Shown here one piece after another: positions 39,347 to 47,564 of a stretch of DNA of 64,000 nt (within the stretch, counting starts at the first letter, position 1; every line of letters starts with the position of its first letter). The notes under the pieces were generated by a model. The model saw nothing but the letters and a program-made list of their open reading frames with translations, did no database searches and was not told the DNA's origin. The stretch covers positions 186,001 to 250,000 of the forward strand of contig CANNGH010000003.1 of the NCBI GenBank assembly GCA_947504115.1, given 5' to 3'. Source of the DNA: an uncultured Sedimentitalea sp. (GTDB lineage: Bacteria > Pseudomonadota > Alphaproteobacteria > Rhodobacterales > Rhodobacteraceae). The position numbers were made by a program, and so were the translations under genes.

Positions 39347-41110
39347 ATGCTCAAGCGCGATTTCGACAAAAGCAAATTGCCCAGCCGCCACGTGACCGAA
39401 GGGCCGGCCCGCGCGCCGCATCGCTCGTATTACTATGCGATGGGCATCAGCGAGGAAGAAATCCACCAGCCCTTTGTCGGCGTCGCCACCTGCTGGAACG
39501 AGGCCGCACCCTGCAACATTGCGCTGAACCGACAGGCGCAGGCGGTCAAGATGGGTGTGAAACAGGGCTTCGGCACGCCGCGCGAATTCACCACCATCAC
39601 CGTGACCGACGGCATCGCCATGGGGCACGAGGGGATGCGCTCCAGCCTCGCCAGCCGCGAAGGGATTGCCGACACGGTCGAACTGACCATGCGCGGGCAT
39701 TGCTACGACGCGCTGGTCGGTCTGGCCGGTTGCGACAAATCGCTGCCCGGCATGATGATGGCGATGGTGCGCCTGAACGTGCCGTCGGTGTTCATCTATG
39801 GCGGCTCGATCCTGCCGGGCCGCGCGCCCGACGTGCCCGGCATCCCCGAAGATTTCGCAGGGCGCGACCTGACCGTTCAGGACATGTTCGAGGCGGTCGG
39901 ACGCCAGCAAAGCGGCACCATGTCCGAGGCCGCGCTGGACGTGCTGGAACGCGTCGCCTGCCCCAGTTCCGGTGCCTGTGGCGGGCAATTCACCGCCAAC
40001 ACCATGGCTTGCGTCTCCGAAGCGATCGGGCTGGCGCTGATGAACAGTTCGGGCGCGCCAGCGCCTTACGAATCCCGTGACCAATATGGCGAGGCATCGG
40101 GGCGCGCGGTGATGGACCTGCTGGAAAACAACATCCGCGCCCGCGATGTCGTCACCCGCAAATCGCTGGAAAACGCCGCGCGCGTCGTGGCCTGTACCGG
40201 TGGCTCCACCAATGCCGGCCTGCACCTGCCCGCCATCGCGCATGAGGCGGGGATCGAATTCTATCTCGACGACGTGTGCGACATTTTCCGCGACACCCCC
40301 TATTTCGTCGATCTCAAGCCCGGTGGGCAATACGTGGCCAAGGATCTCTTCGACGTGGGCGGCGTGCCGGTCGTTCTGAAGGAACTGCGCCGCGCCGGTC
40401 TGATCCACGAGGATTGCATGACCGCCTCGGGCAAGACCATCGGCGAGGAGCTGGACCTGATCACCCGCGAGGCCGATGGCAGGGTGATCCATCCGGTGGA
40501 CAAGCCGATCTCGAAAACCGGCGGGGTCGTCGGGCTGAAAGGCAACGTCGCCCCCGAAGGCGCCATCGTCAAGATCGCCGGCATGGCCGAAGAGGACATC
40601 GTGTTCACCGGCCCCGCCCGCGTGTTCGAGTGCGAAGAGGACGCGTTCGAGGCCGTCAAGCAGCGCAGCTATGAGGAAGGCGAGGTCATCGTCATCCGCA
40701 ACGAAGGCCCCGCAGGCGGCCCCGGCATGCGCGAGATGCTGGCCACCACCGCCGCCCTTTCGGGGCAGGGCATGGGCAAGAAGGTCGCGCTGATCACCGA
40801 TGGCCGGTTCTCGGGCGCGACGCGCGGGTTCTGCGTCGGCCATGTCGGCCCCGAGGCGGCCGAGGGCGGGCCGATCGCGTTGCTCAGGAATGGCGACATG
40901 ATCACCATCGACGCCATCAAGGGTGAGCTCAGCGTCGATCTGTCCGACGAGGAACTGGCAAAGCGCAAGGCCGACTGGACAGGCCCGCGCGACACGATCT
41001 ATGCCAGCGGTGCCTTGTGGAAATACGCGCAACTGGTGGGCGCGACCTATAAGGGGGCCGTTACCCATCCCGGCGGTGCGGCGGAAAAACACGTCTATAT
41101 GGACCTTTGA
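39347..41110 (+). CDS. ilvD: Dihydroxy-acid dehydratase
   Basis: Iron-sulfur enzyme that forms 2-oxo acids in valine, leucine and isoleucine synthesis. The 587-residue product has the cluster cysteines in [13 protein letters not shown] near residue 125 and [16 protein letters not shown] near 205, a further Cys at CWNEAAPCN near 50, and [14 protein letters not shown] near 490. ATG 39347 follows GGGAGA. This is the long IlvD form. It stands alone, with no other ilv gene in the window, and is followed after 30 nt by a lineage-specific unknown gene. Confidence 0.96.
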   Translation: MLKRDFDKSKLPSRHVTEGPARAPHRSYYYAMGISEEEIHQPFVGVATCWNEAAPCNIALNRQAQAVKMGVKQGFGTPREFTTITVTDGIAMGHEGMRSSLASREGIADTVELTMRGHCYDALVGLAGCDKSLPGMMMAMVRLNVPSVFIYGGSILPGRAPDVPGIPEDFAGRDLTVQDMFEAVGRQQSGTMSEAALDVLERVACPSSGACGGQFTANTMACVSEAIGLALMNSSGAPAPYESRDQYGEASGRAVMDLLENNIRARDVVTRKSLENAARVVACTGGSTNAGLHLPAIAHEAGIEFYLDDVCDIFRDTPYFVDLKPGGQYVAKDLFDVGGVPVVLKELRRAGLIHEDCMTASGKTIGEELDLITREADGRVIHPVDKPISKTGGVVGLKGNVAPEGAIVKIAGMAEEDIVFTGPARVFECEEDAFEAVKQRSYEEGEVIVIRNEGPAGGPGMREMLATTAALSGQGMGKKVALITDGRFSGATRGFCVGHVGPEAAEGGPIALLRNGDMITIDAIKGELSVDLSDEELAKRKADWTGPRDTIYASGALWKYAQLVGATYKGAVTHPGGAAEKHVYMDL

Positions 41111-41140
41111 CGGTCTTGTCCGGGCTGCGATGGACGTGAC

Positions 41141-41902
41141 ATGAACAGGACGCTGGACGGGCTGTTTCACAGGCGCGGGTTGCGCCGCTGGCGTCGCGCC
41201 GCACGCGCCGCGCCGGATGCCGCACTGGACGACCTGCGCCGCCAGCGTAACGCGGCCCGCCAGTTGCGCGCGCATCTCGATCAGCTGATTCATGTCGCCG
41301 ACGGGCGCCTGGCCTTGCCAAAGGTCGGCAGTTCGCATTTCCCGCGCCCGCATGGAACCGACTGGTCGTGGCGACCGGAACTGTGGCGCGGGCCGCTGCC
41401 GGTGGCCGGGCTGGCCCCGGTTCCGTCCCGCACGATGCTTGGCGGCGAAGCGACGCTGTTTCACGACTGCACGATCTCGGAACTCAGCCTGCGCCAGTTG
41501 CGCAACACCCGCGACGAGGATCTTGCGCCTTACGGACTGCGGCTGGATGTGTTCAAGTTCGACGGCTCCTTCCTGTCGCTTGTCATCGACCTGCCTGCCA
41601 GCGCGGCCGCGGACCTGACCCGAACGCAATTGATGCGCGTCGACACGATCATCGAAACCGAAGAGCCCATCCGCATGTATGCGCGCCTCAACGTCAGACA
41701 CGGACCGAATACGGAACAATTGGTCCGCGAAATGCCGCCCGACGGTCCGGCCAAGCGCGCGGAATTCGATCTCGCTTATTCACACCTGAACGAAAAACGC
41801 ATCGAAAAGCTGTGGCTGGATCTGGTCTTTGACGCACCCCGGATGAACCAGATCATCCTCCGCGACCTGACCTTCGCGCGGTACCGCCGCGCTGCCATTT
41901 GA
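41141..41902 (+). CDS. Conserved unknown protein (possibly DUF6478)
   Basis: The 253-residue product starts with a very basic Arg-rich segment (LFHRRGLRRWRRAARAAP) and then has a globular part with LFHDCTISELSLRQLRNTRD and FDGSFLSLVIDLP. It has no signal peptide or membrane segment. From memory it resembles a family restricted to Rhodobacterales (DUF6478), but I cannot confirm this without a search. It follows ilvD closely and precedes a small coiled-coil protein by 13 nt, suggesting these two are cotranscribed. Function unknown. Confidence 0.6.
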   Translation: MNRTLDGLFHRRGLRRWRRAARAAPDAALDDLRRQRNAARQLRAHLDQLIHVADGRLALPKVGSSHFPRPHGTDWSWRPELWRGPLPVAGLAPVPSRTMLGGEATLFHDCTISELSLRQLRNTRDEDLAPYGLRLDVFKFDGSFLSLVIDLPASAAADLTRTQLMRVDTIIETEEPIRMYARLNVRHGPNTEQLVREMPPDGPAKRAEFDLAYSHLNEKRIEKLWLDLVFDAPRMNQIILRDLTFARYRRAAI

Positions 41903-41915
41903 CCGAGGCCGCCCC

Positions 41916-42290
41916 ATGACCCAATTGACCCTGACCAAGCTTCGCATGCGCAACGGCATCTGGGAGGGGCGCATTTCAGCCGCCGATCGGACGAGGGAAC
42001 CCGATATCCGCGTCACATATCTTGATCGACCCGTAACAGACGTCACATTGTGCGAAACTGACACGGCGGGAAGCTGGGATATCTCCATTGCTGTGCCGTC
42101 CCATGCGGTCGCCGACGGGGTGCAGACCTTTGTTATCCTCGACGCCGAGAGCGGCACCAAGCTGGGCGATTTCAGCCTGATCGCCGGCGAGGCGGTTTCG
42201 GATGACCTGCGCGCCGAGGTCGAATTGTTGCGCGCCGAACTGGACATGCTCAAACGCGCGTTCCGGCGCCACTGTCTGGAGACGACCTGA
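41916..42290 (+). CDS. Unknown small protein with C-terminal coiled coil
   Basis: The 124-residue product has a beta-rich N-terminal part (TQLTLTKLRMRNGIWEGRIS) and a C-terminal heptad-like helix (LRAEVELLRAELDMLKRAF) that suggests oligomer formation. There is no signal peptide. It sits 13 nt behind the preceding unknown gene and convergent with the DUF1217 flagellar gene, whose stop is about 80 nt away. No function can be assigned. Confidence 0.6.
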   Translation: MTQLTLTKLRMRNGIWEGRISAADRTREPDIRVTYLDRPVTDVTLCETDTAGSWDISIAVPSHAVADGVQTFVILDAESGTKLGDFSLIAGEAVSDDLRAEVELLRAELDMLKRAFRRHCLETT

Positions 42291-42371
42291 CAAACGCGGT
42301 TCTTGTGGCTGCGCCTCCGTCGGTTCGAGATTGATCAACCAGACACGGCTCAACCTGCTGTAACGCCGGAT

Positions 42372-43166
42372 TCAGAACCCACGCAGCAGGATGAGGGAAT
42401 TGGCGCTGGGGGAAAAGGTTGATTGCATCGCATTGATCTGTGACCGTGCCAGGTAAAGCGTCGTCATGCGCTCGCGTGCCGCGGGATCGGAGAACTGTTC
42501 GATCGACGCACTTCCGGTTATCTTGGCGGTCTTCTCACGAAACGTCTCCAGTTGCTTGTCGATATCAAGTTGACCGAAGGCGGACGGCAGACCCAACGCG
42601 GTCTCGAACATCTCGCGCAGGGGCGGCAGACTCATCAACGTAAACCACTTCGTATCGTCGCTGGCGTCCTTGACGGCCAAAGTCGCAAGCTCGCTTTCGG
42701 CAAACAGCGCAATCCGCATGGAATCGTCGGATTTTCCGACAGCAGCCTCGAACGACTGCTTACGATGCATGCTGACAATTTCGTCCATCGCGGCGCTATC
42801 GCCGGTCTTCACGGTTTCCTGTGGGCCGAACCCGAAGGCCGCACTCAGCTTGCGATAGCGTCCATCGGACAGTCTGTTGGCGAGCGAATCTTTTGCCGTC
42901 GTGCCATCCTCAAGTATCTTCTGTATGAAATACTTGTTGTTCAGATCATCCTGCAGACCGAATGCACCCAGCGCAACGCTCAGAAGGCGATGGTCGGCCA
43001 CCAGATCGGCGGCGCTTTTTACCTTTCCGATCGCTTTGCTGAAATTCTCGGAGTCACGGTTCAACACCAAAGATGCGTTGAACGCCTTGAATTGCATATC
43101 ATAGGTGCGCTGGAGGAACCGCCAACCCGCGGGGCCGCTGCCTGAAATGACGGGCTGGAAGCTCAT
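42372..43166 (-). CDS. DUF1217-family flagellar-cluster protein
   Basis: The 264-residue product starts MSFQPVISGSGPAGWRFLQR and has the DUF1217 pattern (FNASLVLNRDSENFSKAIG, repeated LSAAFGFGPQETV and DDLNNKYFIQKIL). Members of this family occur in flagellar loci of alphaproteobacteria, but their role in the flagellum is not settled. ATG 43166 is chosen because it overlaps the flbT stop by 4 nt (ATGA). It is the last gene of the flagellin-flaF-flbT-DUF1217 run. Confidence 0.82.
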   Translation of the reverse strand: MSFQPVISGSGPAGWRFLQRTYDMQFKAFNASLVLNRDSENFSKAIGKVKSAADLVADHRLLSVALGAFGLQDDLNNKYFIQKILEDGTTAKDSLANRLSDGRYRKLSAAFGFGPQETVKTGDSAAMDEIVSMHRKQSFEAAVGKSDDSMRIALFAESELATLAVKDASDDTKWFTLMSLPPLREMFETALGLPSAFGQLDIDKQLETFREKTAKITGSASIEQFSDPAARERMTTLYLARSQINAMQSTFSPSANSLILLRGF

Positions 43167-43570
43167 GACCGTGGCATCGCCGCAAAGAGACGGCTTTCCC
43201 GGGGCAAAAGGCTGCGCAGCGCGCGAAGGCAACCGTAATGATGGTTCTCGATCAGCGCTTCGGTGGCTTCGGCCAATGATGCGCGGCTGTCCGGGTCGGT
43301 GAACACCTGGCTCAGCTCTTCGATCTGTCGCAAAAGCGGTAGCCTGGACTCTTCCGGGTCACTGTCGCCGGACAACACCAGTTGCACCGCATAGCAAACG
43401 CGACGGACCGGGGTGTTCGCCTCTTCCGGATGAATGGCATCGCGCAGGCGCAGGATCCGTGTGCCCGGCGTCCGGATCGACATGCGGCTGCGGCGATCTC
43501 CGTTCTCGATGACCGCGCCGTTTACCAGCACGCGTTCTTTCGGCGCCAGTGTCAGAACAAGGCCGCTCAT
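43163..43570 (-). CDS. flbT: Flagellin mRNA-binding regulator FlbT
   Basis: In Caulobacter FlbT binds the 5' leader of flagellin mRNA and destabilises it until the hook is complete. The 135-residue product begins MSGLVLTLAPKERVLVNGAV and contains RSRMSIRTPGTRILRLRDAI, which fits the FlbT family in length and pattern. It is coupled to the DUF1217 gene and lies 1 nt after flaF. Here the flagellin gene upstream carries hairpins in its leader, a plausible target. Confidence 0.92.
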   Translation of the reverse strand: MSGLVLTLAPKERVLVNGAVIENGDRRSRMSIRTPGTRILRLRDAIHPEEANTPVRRVCYAVQLVLSGDSDPEESRLPLLRQIEELSQVFTDPDSRASLAEATEALIENHHYGCLRALRSLLPRESRLFAAMPRS

Positions 43571-43571
43571 C

Positions 43572-43943
43572 TCACGTCACCTCGCCGCGAAGACCGGCCA
43601 TGATGGACGCGTTGATGTCGAGCAAAGGCGAGACGTCATCCTCTCGCGCCAGCACCTTGCTGGTATGGTGGCGGGTAAACTCGGCGAGGTAAAACAGGCG
43701 TGCCTTCAATTCCCTTGGCAGGGGGTTTGCCGGATCGGCGGCGTCGACGGCAAAGATGTCCCAAAGTCGGCGGTTCTCGTGCAATGCGCGGGCCAGGTCC
43801 GGGAAACCGTCGCGCCCTTTTTCCGCCGCTGTTCTCAGATTCTTCGTGATGCGGGCAACGGCCTCGTATTCGATTCCTCGTGGTGTGCGTGTCGGAGCGG
43901 CGGCTGCCGAATAGGCGCGTTGCGCCTGAGAGATGGCGTTCAC
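43572..43943 (-). CDS. flaF: Flagellar biosynthesis regulator FlaF
   Basis: The 123-residue product starts MNAISQAQRAYSAAAAPTRT and contains LRTAAEKGRDGFPDLARALH and ARLFYLAEFTRHHTSKVLA, as in FlaF proteins. In Caulobacter FlaF promotes flagellin synthesis or secretion and opposes FlbT. It follows the flagellin stop by 69 nt with a perfect hairpin between, and is directly upstream of flbT. Confidence 0.92.
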   Translation of the reverse strand: MNAISQAQRAYSAAAAPTRTPRGIEYEAVARITKNLRTAAEKGRDGFPDLARALHENRRLWDIFAVDAADPANPLPRELKARLFYLAEFTRHHTSKVLAREDDVSPLLDINASIMAGLRGEVT

Positions 43944-43980
43944 GATATGTCCTCACATGTTCGGGGAATGGGATGGGGTT

Positions 43981-44005
43981 GGACGGGGCGCTGAACGCCC
44001 CGTCC
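43981..44005 (-). terminator. Perfect hairpin between flagellin and flaF
   Basis: GGACGGGGCG (43981-43990) pairs perfectly with CGCCCCGTCC (43996-44005) around a 5-nt loop, just after the flagellin stop. There is no T-run on the flagellin-sense strand, so it more likely blocks 3' decay or sets the flagellin-to-flaF ratio than terminates transcription. Confidence 0.7.
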
Positions 44006-44012
44006 ATTGGTA

Positions 44013-44882
44013 TCAGCGGAACAGCGACAGGATCGTCTGCGGCGCCTGGTTGGCGATGGACAGCGACTGAACACCCAACTGCTGCTGGGTCTGCAGCGCT
44101 TGCAAGCGAGCGGATGCCGCTTCCATATCGGCATCGACGAGACTGCCTATACCCGATTTAAGAGAATCGGACAGTTTGGATACGAAATCGTTCTGAATCT
44201 CGATCCGGCTCTGCGCAGAACCAAAACTGGCCGCCGCCGTTGTAGCGAGATTGATCATGACATCAATCGCATCCAGCGCGGCAAGAGCACTGGCATCGTC
44301 AGTCGACACGTCGAGGTCCTCAAGCGCGGTGGTGCCGTCCGTCAAGGTGGCCGTGGTCAGGTCAACCGCAGCAATGTCGATATAGGCTGCGGTCACACCG
44401 CTGGCGTCCCGATTCAGCGAGGAAATCACTGAAAGACCTGCGGTCGTGCCATCGGACATTAAGCCGGTCGTGTTGCCATCAACGAGGTTGACACCGTTCA
44501 CTTGGGCCGCACCCACGGTGGCGTCGATTTGATCTTTCAGTGCATCAATGCGCTCTTGGAGCATGGTGCGGTCGACCGTGCCATCCTGAGCCGCGACAAT
44601 TTCCTCTTTCATGAGCTTCAACGCGTCGGTAACGGCTTCTGCCGCGCCCCGTGCAACGGCGACCGTGGATTCACCCAGAGACAGGCTTTGCGACACGGCC
44701 TTGAAGCCCTGAACGTCGGATTCCATCACCTTGGAAATCGCCCAGATGGCCGAGTTGTCCTTGGCGTTGGCAATATCCTTGCCGGTCGAGATCGCGTTCT
44801 GCGTCTTGCCGAGATCATTGTTGATCGATTTCAGGGTCTGCAGCGCAACCATCGCGCCGTTGTTTGTCAGAATACTGGACAT
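44013..44882 (-). CDS. Flagellin
   Basis: Filament subunit, secreted by the flagellar export system. The 289-residue product has conserved N-terminal D0/D1 (MSSILTNNGAMVALQTLKSI and DNSAIWAISKVMESDVQGF) and C-terminal D1/D0 (LQALQTQQQLGVQSLSIANQ, ending ILSLFR). The variable centre (residues ~130-205) is short, so this is a small flagellin with a minimal surface domain. A GAAGGAA ribosome site precedes the ATG. The 5' leader holds two perfect hairpins. Confidence 0.95.
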   Translation of the reverse strand: MSSILTNNGAMVALQTLKSINNDLGKTQNAISTGKDIANAKDNSAIWAISKVMESDVQGFKAVSQSLSLGESTVAVARGAAEAVTDALKLMKEEIVAAQDGTVDRTMLQERIDALKDQIDATVGAAQVNGVNLVDGNTTGLMSDGTTAGLSVISSLNRDASGVTAAYIDIAAVDLTTATLTDGTTALEDLDVSTDDASALAALDAIDVMINLATTAAASFGSAQSRIEIQNDFVSKLSDSLKSGIGSLVDADMEAASARLQALQTQQQLGVQSLSIANQAPQTILSLFR

Positions 44883-44902
44883 AATTCATTCCTTCAGTAT
44901 TT

Positions 44903-44943
44903 GGGCGATTTTCGCCCGATGTCATTCCGTCCCAAAGGGACGG
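44903..44943 (-). promoter_or_regulatory. Two hairpins in the flagellin 5' leader
   Basis: GGGCGA-TTT-TCGCCC (44903-44917) and CCGTCCC-AAA-GGGACGG (44927-44943) are both perfect stems with 3-nt loops, 20 to 60 nt upstream of the flagellin ATG. They lie where FlbT acts on flagellin mRNA in Caulobacter. Confidence 0.7.
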
Positions 44944-45031
44944 ATCAAAATGTCATTCTGACGTCTGCGTTGGCTTATTGGCCTCGCGCCACCTTTTCGT
45001 TAAGGTGCCATTGGACAATGCGTACTTAGCC

Positions 45032-45046
45032 CTAAGAAGATATTAA
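45032..45046 (-). promoter_or_regulatory. CtrA-box-like site upstream of flagellin
   Basis: On the minus strand it reads TTAA-N7-TTAG, one base from the CtrA consensus TTAA-N7-TTAA. CtrA controls flagellar genes in Rhodobacterales. Confidence 0.35.
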
Positions 45047-45085
45047 GTCGCAACTGTTTCTCGTCCGGCATTTGATTCAACTTTT

Positions 45086-45442
45086 TCAGGCCCGCTTTTC
45101 AATACTGGACCGCGCCTCCGCGATATTCTTCGCGCGGCCAAGGCTGTCATAGGTCGCCAGACCGGATCGAACGCTGCGCAGGTCCGCCATGCGGCTCGCC
45201 ACCGCGCGCACGCCTTGCATGGCGCTGTCAAACAACACCTGGTTGCGTTCCGCCTTCTCTCGAAGCGTCGCCAGCCGTTCGCGCTCGGGCCCTTCCAGCG
45301 CGCTCAACTCTTCGATCAGGGCCATCTTTTGCTGCGCAATTGGGTCGAGTTGGTCCAACGCGCCCGCCATCAGCGCAGCGCGTTCGCGTTCAAGCAGCGC
45401 GTCGAGTTTTTCGATCAGCGCATCGCATGGTTCGATGGTCAT
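45086..45442 (-). CDS. FlgN-like flagellar chaperone or small flagellar protein
   Basis: The 118-residue product is almost entirely helical and charged (LIEKLDALLERERAALMAGA and ALIEELSALEGPERERLATL), the size and helical pattern of the FlgN hook-junction chaperones, but family identity is not certain. It overlaps the rod-binding protein gene by 4 nt (start 45442, stop 45439) and so is coupled to it. It lies upstream of flagellin in the same direction with a 203-bp regulatory gap. Confidence 0.65.
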   Translation of the reverse strand: MTIEPCDALIEKLDALLERERAALMAGALDQLDPIAQQKMALIEELSALEGPERERLATLREKAERNQVLFDSAMQGVRAVASRMADLRSVRSGLATYDSLGRAKNIAEARSSIEKRA

Positions 45443-45714
45443 TTCTCGACCTCCATCAGGGATTGAAAAAGGGTTTCGGCCAGACCGATTCCCCCGTTGC
45501 GGGCGATCTGTTCGGCCTGTGCCCGCACGAGAATCGATTGAAACTGCTGTTCCCCGGGTCCGCCGCCAAAGGATTCGCGGTTCTGGCCCAGGCCGGCGGA
45601 TTTGAGCATTTCAGCGAGAAAGACGGTTTCAAGACCCACCGCAGCCTCGCGCAGCGCAGCGGGGTCGGGGGAATGTCGTGCGACTCCGCCATAGCCGGAA
45701 GCGGAAATTTCCAT
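45439..45714 (-). CDS. Rod-binding protein (FlgJ N-terminal domain only)
   Basis: The 91-residue product has the FlgJ rod-capping pattern: REAAVGLETVFLAEMLKSAG near residue 22, GGGPGEQQFQSILVRAQAEQ and GIGLAETLFQSLM. The muramidase domain found in gamma-proteobacterial FlgJ is absent, which is normal in alphaproteobacteria, where a separate lytic enzyme is used. It is coupled to the FlgN-like gene and divergent from fliK. Confidence 0.88.
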   Translation of the reverse strand: MEISASGYGGVARHSPDPAALREAAVGLETVFLAEMLKSAGLGQNRESFGGGPGEQQFQSILVRAQAEQIARNGGIGLAETLFQSLMEVEK

Positions 45715-45760
45715 GAGTTGTCTCCAATTGCGTCGATAATTCCGAGGATCGGACGCCAGC

Positions 45761-45782
45761 GGTTAAAATATCGGTAACCGAT
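45761..45782. promoter_or_regulatory. CtrA-box-like palindrome between divergent flagellar genes
   Basis: GGTTA (45761-45765) and TAACC (45775-45779) frame TTAA-N7-GTAAC, one base off the CtrA consensus. It overlaps a second perfect dyad (ATCGGT-A-ACCGAT, 45770-45782). Both flanking 5' regions also carry the same GGAGACAA sequence in inverted order (45718-45726 and 45794-45802). Confidence 0.4.
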
Positions 45783-45823
45783 AGCGGCGATTGTGGAGAC
45801 AAGTTGAGGGAGTAAGAGGCGGA

Positions 45824-46810
45824 ATGCAGATTCAATCGACCAGCGCGATATGCGGCAGCGGGCAACCCACCGCCCGGGCGGAAAACGGAGAATCCCGATC
45901 AGCGGCGACGGACGATTTCGATTCGATGTTGAGCGCAATGCGTGAGGCGGAATCGCAATCGCCCGATACTCAAAAAGAGGAAAGCGCAGAGACGGTTGAC
46001 GAGGATATCCCATGTGACGATACCGAATGCGCGCAACAGCAGGATGTTCCACCAATGGGATCGCCGGAACTGCTTTCCAATGCGAGGAAGGAATTGGCGG
46101 CTGATTCGCAAGTCAAAAACATCGCGGCAAGCGGGCGCGCCAGCGATTTCCGTCTCGATGTGGTGGCCACGGCTTTCCCCGACCGCGGGGCTGCGGATCT
46201 GCCGGGCGCGCCGCAGGACGGGCGCGCATCGACCCTCGCAAGCGCATCGCATGCGCTGATCGTGGCGAAAGGGCATGCGGTTGCGGAAAACCATATTCCG
46301 GCGGCGATGCTGCAAGCGGAGGAGCCGGGTGCAGCCAGCCAACCGAAAACCGATTTTGCGATGTTGCATTTCAGGAGTGAGGCGACGGCCGAGTCGGCGT
46401 CCTCCAATCCCGCGGTTTCGGGCCACCCGATCAGGCAAGCCGCACAGGGAATCGAGATCCTGATGCGCCACCCGGACAAGCCGGTCGAAATTGCGCTCAA
46501 CCCCGAAGAATTGGGTCGTGTGCGGATGGCGCTGACGCGGACCGAGACCGGAATGACGGTGGCAATCCTGGCAGATCGCCCCGAAACGCTCGATCTGATG
46601 CGCCGCCACATCGATCAGCTTGCAGCCGAATTCGAGCGTTTGGGATATACCGATATCGGGTTCAGCTTCGGCGCCGATACACAACAGGGCCGCGACACCC
46701 AAGGCCGGTCTCGTCGCCATGCCGACACGGCCGTGGCCCCCGCAGAAAGTGCGCAACCCGTATTCCTTTTCAACCGCCCGGTAACCGACGGACTAGATCT
46801 GAGATTGTAA
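45824..46810 (+). CDS. fliK: Flagellar hook-length control protein FliK
   Basis: Measures hook length and switches export to filament proteins. The 328-residue product has a long, low-complexity, acidic N-terminal part (the ruler) and a C-terminal Flg_hook domain near residues 215-285: EIALNPEELGRVRMALTRTE and MTVAILADRPETLDLMRRHI. ATG 45824 is used; a GTG upstream at 45791 gives 11 further residues but no support. flgD starts 4 nt after its stop. Confidence 0.88.
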   Translation: MQIQSTSAICGSGQPTARAENGESRSAATDDFDSMLSAMREAESQSPDTQKEESAETVDEDIPCDDTECAQQQDVPPMGSPELLSNARKELAADSQVKNIAASGRASDFRLDVVATAFPDRGAADLPGAPQDGRASTLASASHALIVAKGHAVAENHIPAAMLQAEEPGAASQPKTDFAMLHFRSEATAESASSNPAVSGHPIRQAAQGIEILMRHPDKPVEIALNPEELGRVRMALTRTETGMTVAILADRPETLDLMRRHIDQLAAEFERLGYTDIGFSFGADTQQGRDTQGRSRRHADTAVAPAESAQPVFLFNRPVTDGLDLRL

Positions 46811-46814
46811 GCCG

Positions 46815-47492
46815 ATGATGTCTTCCCTTCCCCCGACCACGCCAGCCGCAACCGGCCAATCGCCTGCGACATCCGCAAACAGCGCCACCAAACCGGCCGC
46901 GCTTGCGTCGGATTTCGAGACTTTTCTGAAGATGCTGACGGCTCAGGCACGGTATCAAGACCCGCTGGAGCCAATCGATTCGTCGGAATATGCCGCGCAA
47001 CTGGCGCAGTTCTCCATGGTGGAGCAACAGGTGCAGACGAATGACACGCTTGCCGCGCTGGTCAGCCAGATGACGACGTCGAACATGGCCGCGATGGCGG
47101 GTTGGGTCGGCATGGAGGCGCGAAGTGTCAGCGCGATGCAATTCGACGGGAGTCCGATTTCGATATCGCCCAATCCGGCTGCGGTGGCTGACCGGGCGGC
47201 GCTTGTCGTCACCAATTCGGAGGGAGTCGAAATTCAGCGCCTGCCGATCCCGGTCTCGGCCGAGCCGATTCAATGGGCCGGCGTGGACGAGGATGGAGCG
47301 CCATTGGCAAGCGGCCTCTACCGTTTTTCCATCGAAAGCTATCAGGGCGATGAAATGGTCCTGTCCGAACCCGCCGAAACCTATGGCAGGATCACCGAGG
47401 CGCAGGCGCATGAAAGCGGGATCGTCCTGATCCTCGAAGGGGGTCAGGCGGTTCCCGCGTCCTCCGTCACTGCGCTGCGTCAGGCGGGTTGA
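46815..47492 (+). CDS. flgD: Flagellar hook assembly protein FlgD
   Basis: Scaffold cap for hook polymerisation. The 225-residue product has the FlgD N-terminal motif ASDFETFLKMLTAQARYQDP near residue 36 followed by LEPIDSSEYAAQLAQFSMVE, and the C-terminal tudor/Fn3-like part (LASGLYRFSIESYQGDEMVL). Start at ATG 46815, with a second ATG directly after. Coupled closely to fliK; convergent with the UDP-glucose dehydrogenase gene. Confidence 0.93.
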   Translation: MMSSLPPTTPAATGQSPATSANSATKPAALASDFETFLKMLTAQARYQDPLEPIDSSEYAAQLAQFSMVEQQVQTNDTLAALVSQMTTSNMAAMAGWVGMEARSVSAMQFDGSPISISPNPAAVADRAALVVTNSEGVEIQRLPIPVSAEPIQWAGVDEDGAPLASGLYRFSIESYQGDEMVLSEPAETYGRITEAQAHESGIVLILEGGQAVPASSVTALRQAG

Positions 47493-47564
47493 CGCTGAGC
47501 ATTGCGCCGCTATCCGGCACCGCCCGCAGGATGGACGACTGGCGCAGGACGGCGTTGTTCATGG

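Noticed and set aside
39332-41719. 795-codon minus-strand frame opposite ilvD and the next gene
   Set aside because: Shadow frame; ilvD carries all iron-sulfur and active-site motifs on the plus strand.
42331-42338. Another TTGATCAA dyad, between two convergent genes
   Set aside because: It resembles the GntR operator core but lies between gene 3' ends, far from the pot island, and lacks the flanking bases shared by the other two sites. Eight-base dyads occur by chance.
44944-45085. Sigma-28 or sigma-54 promoter for flagellin
   Set aside because: TGGCAC is present on the flagellin-sense strand but without the -12 GC at the right distance, and the GCCGGACGA segment lacks a correctly spaced -35.
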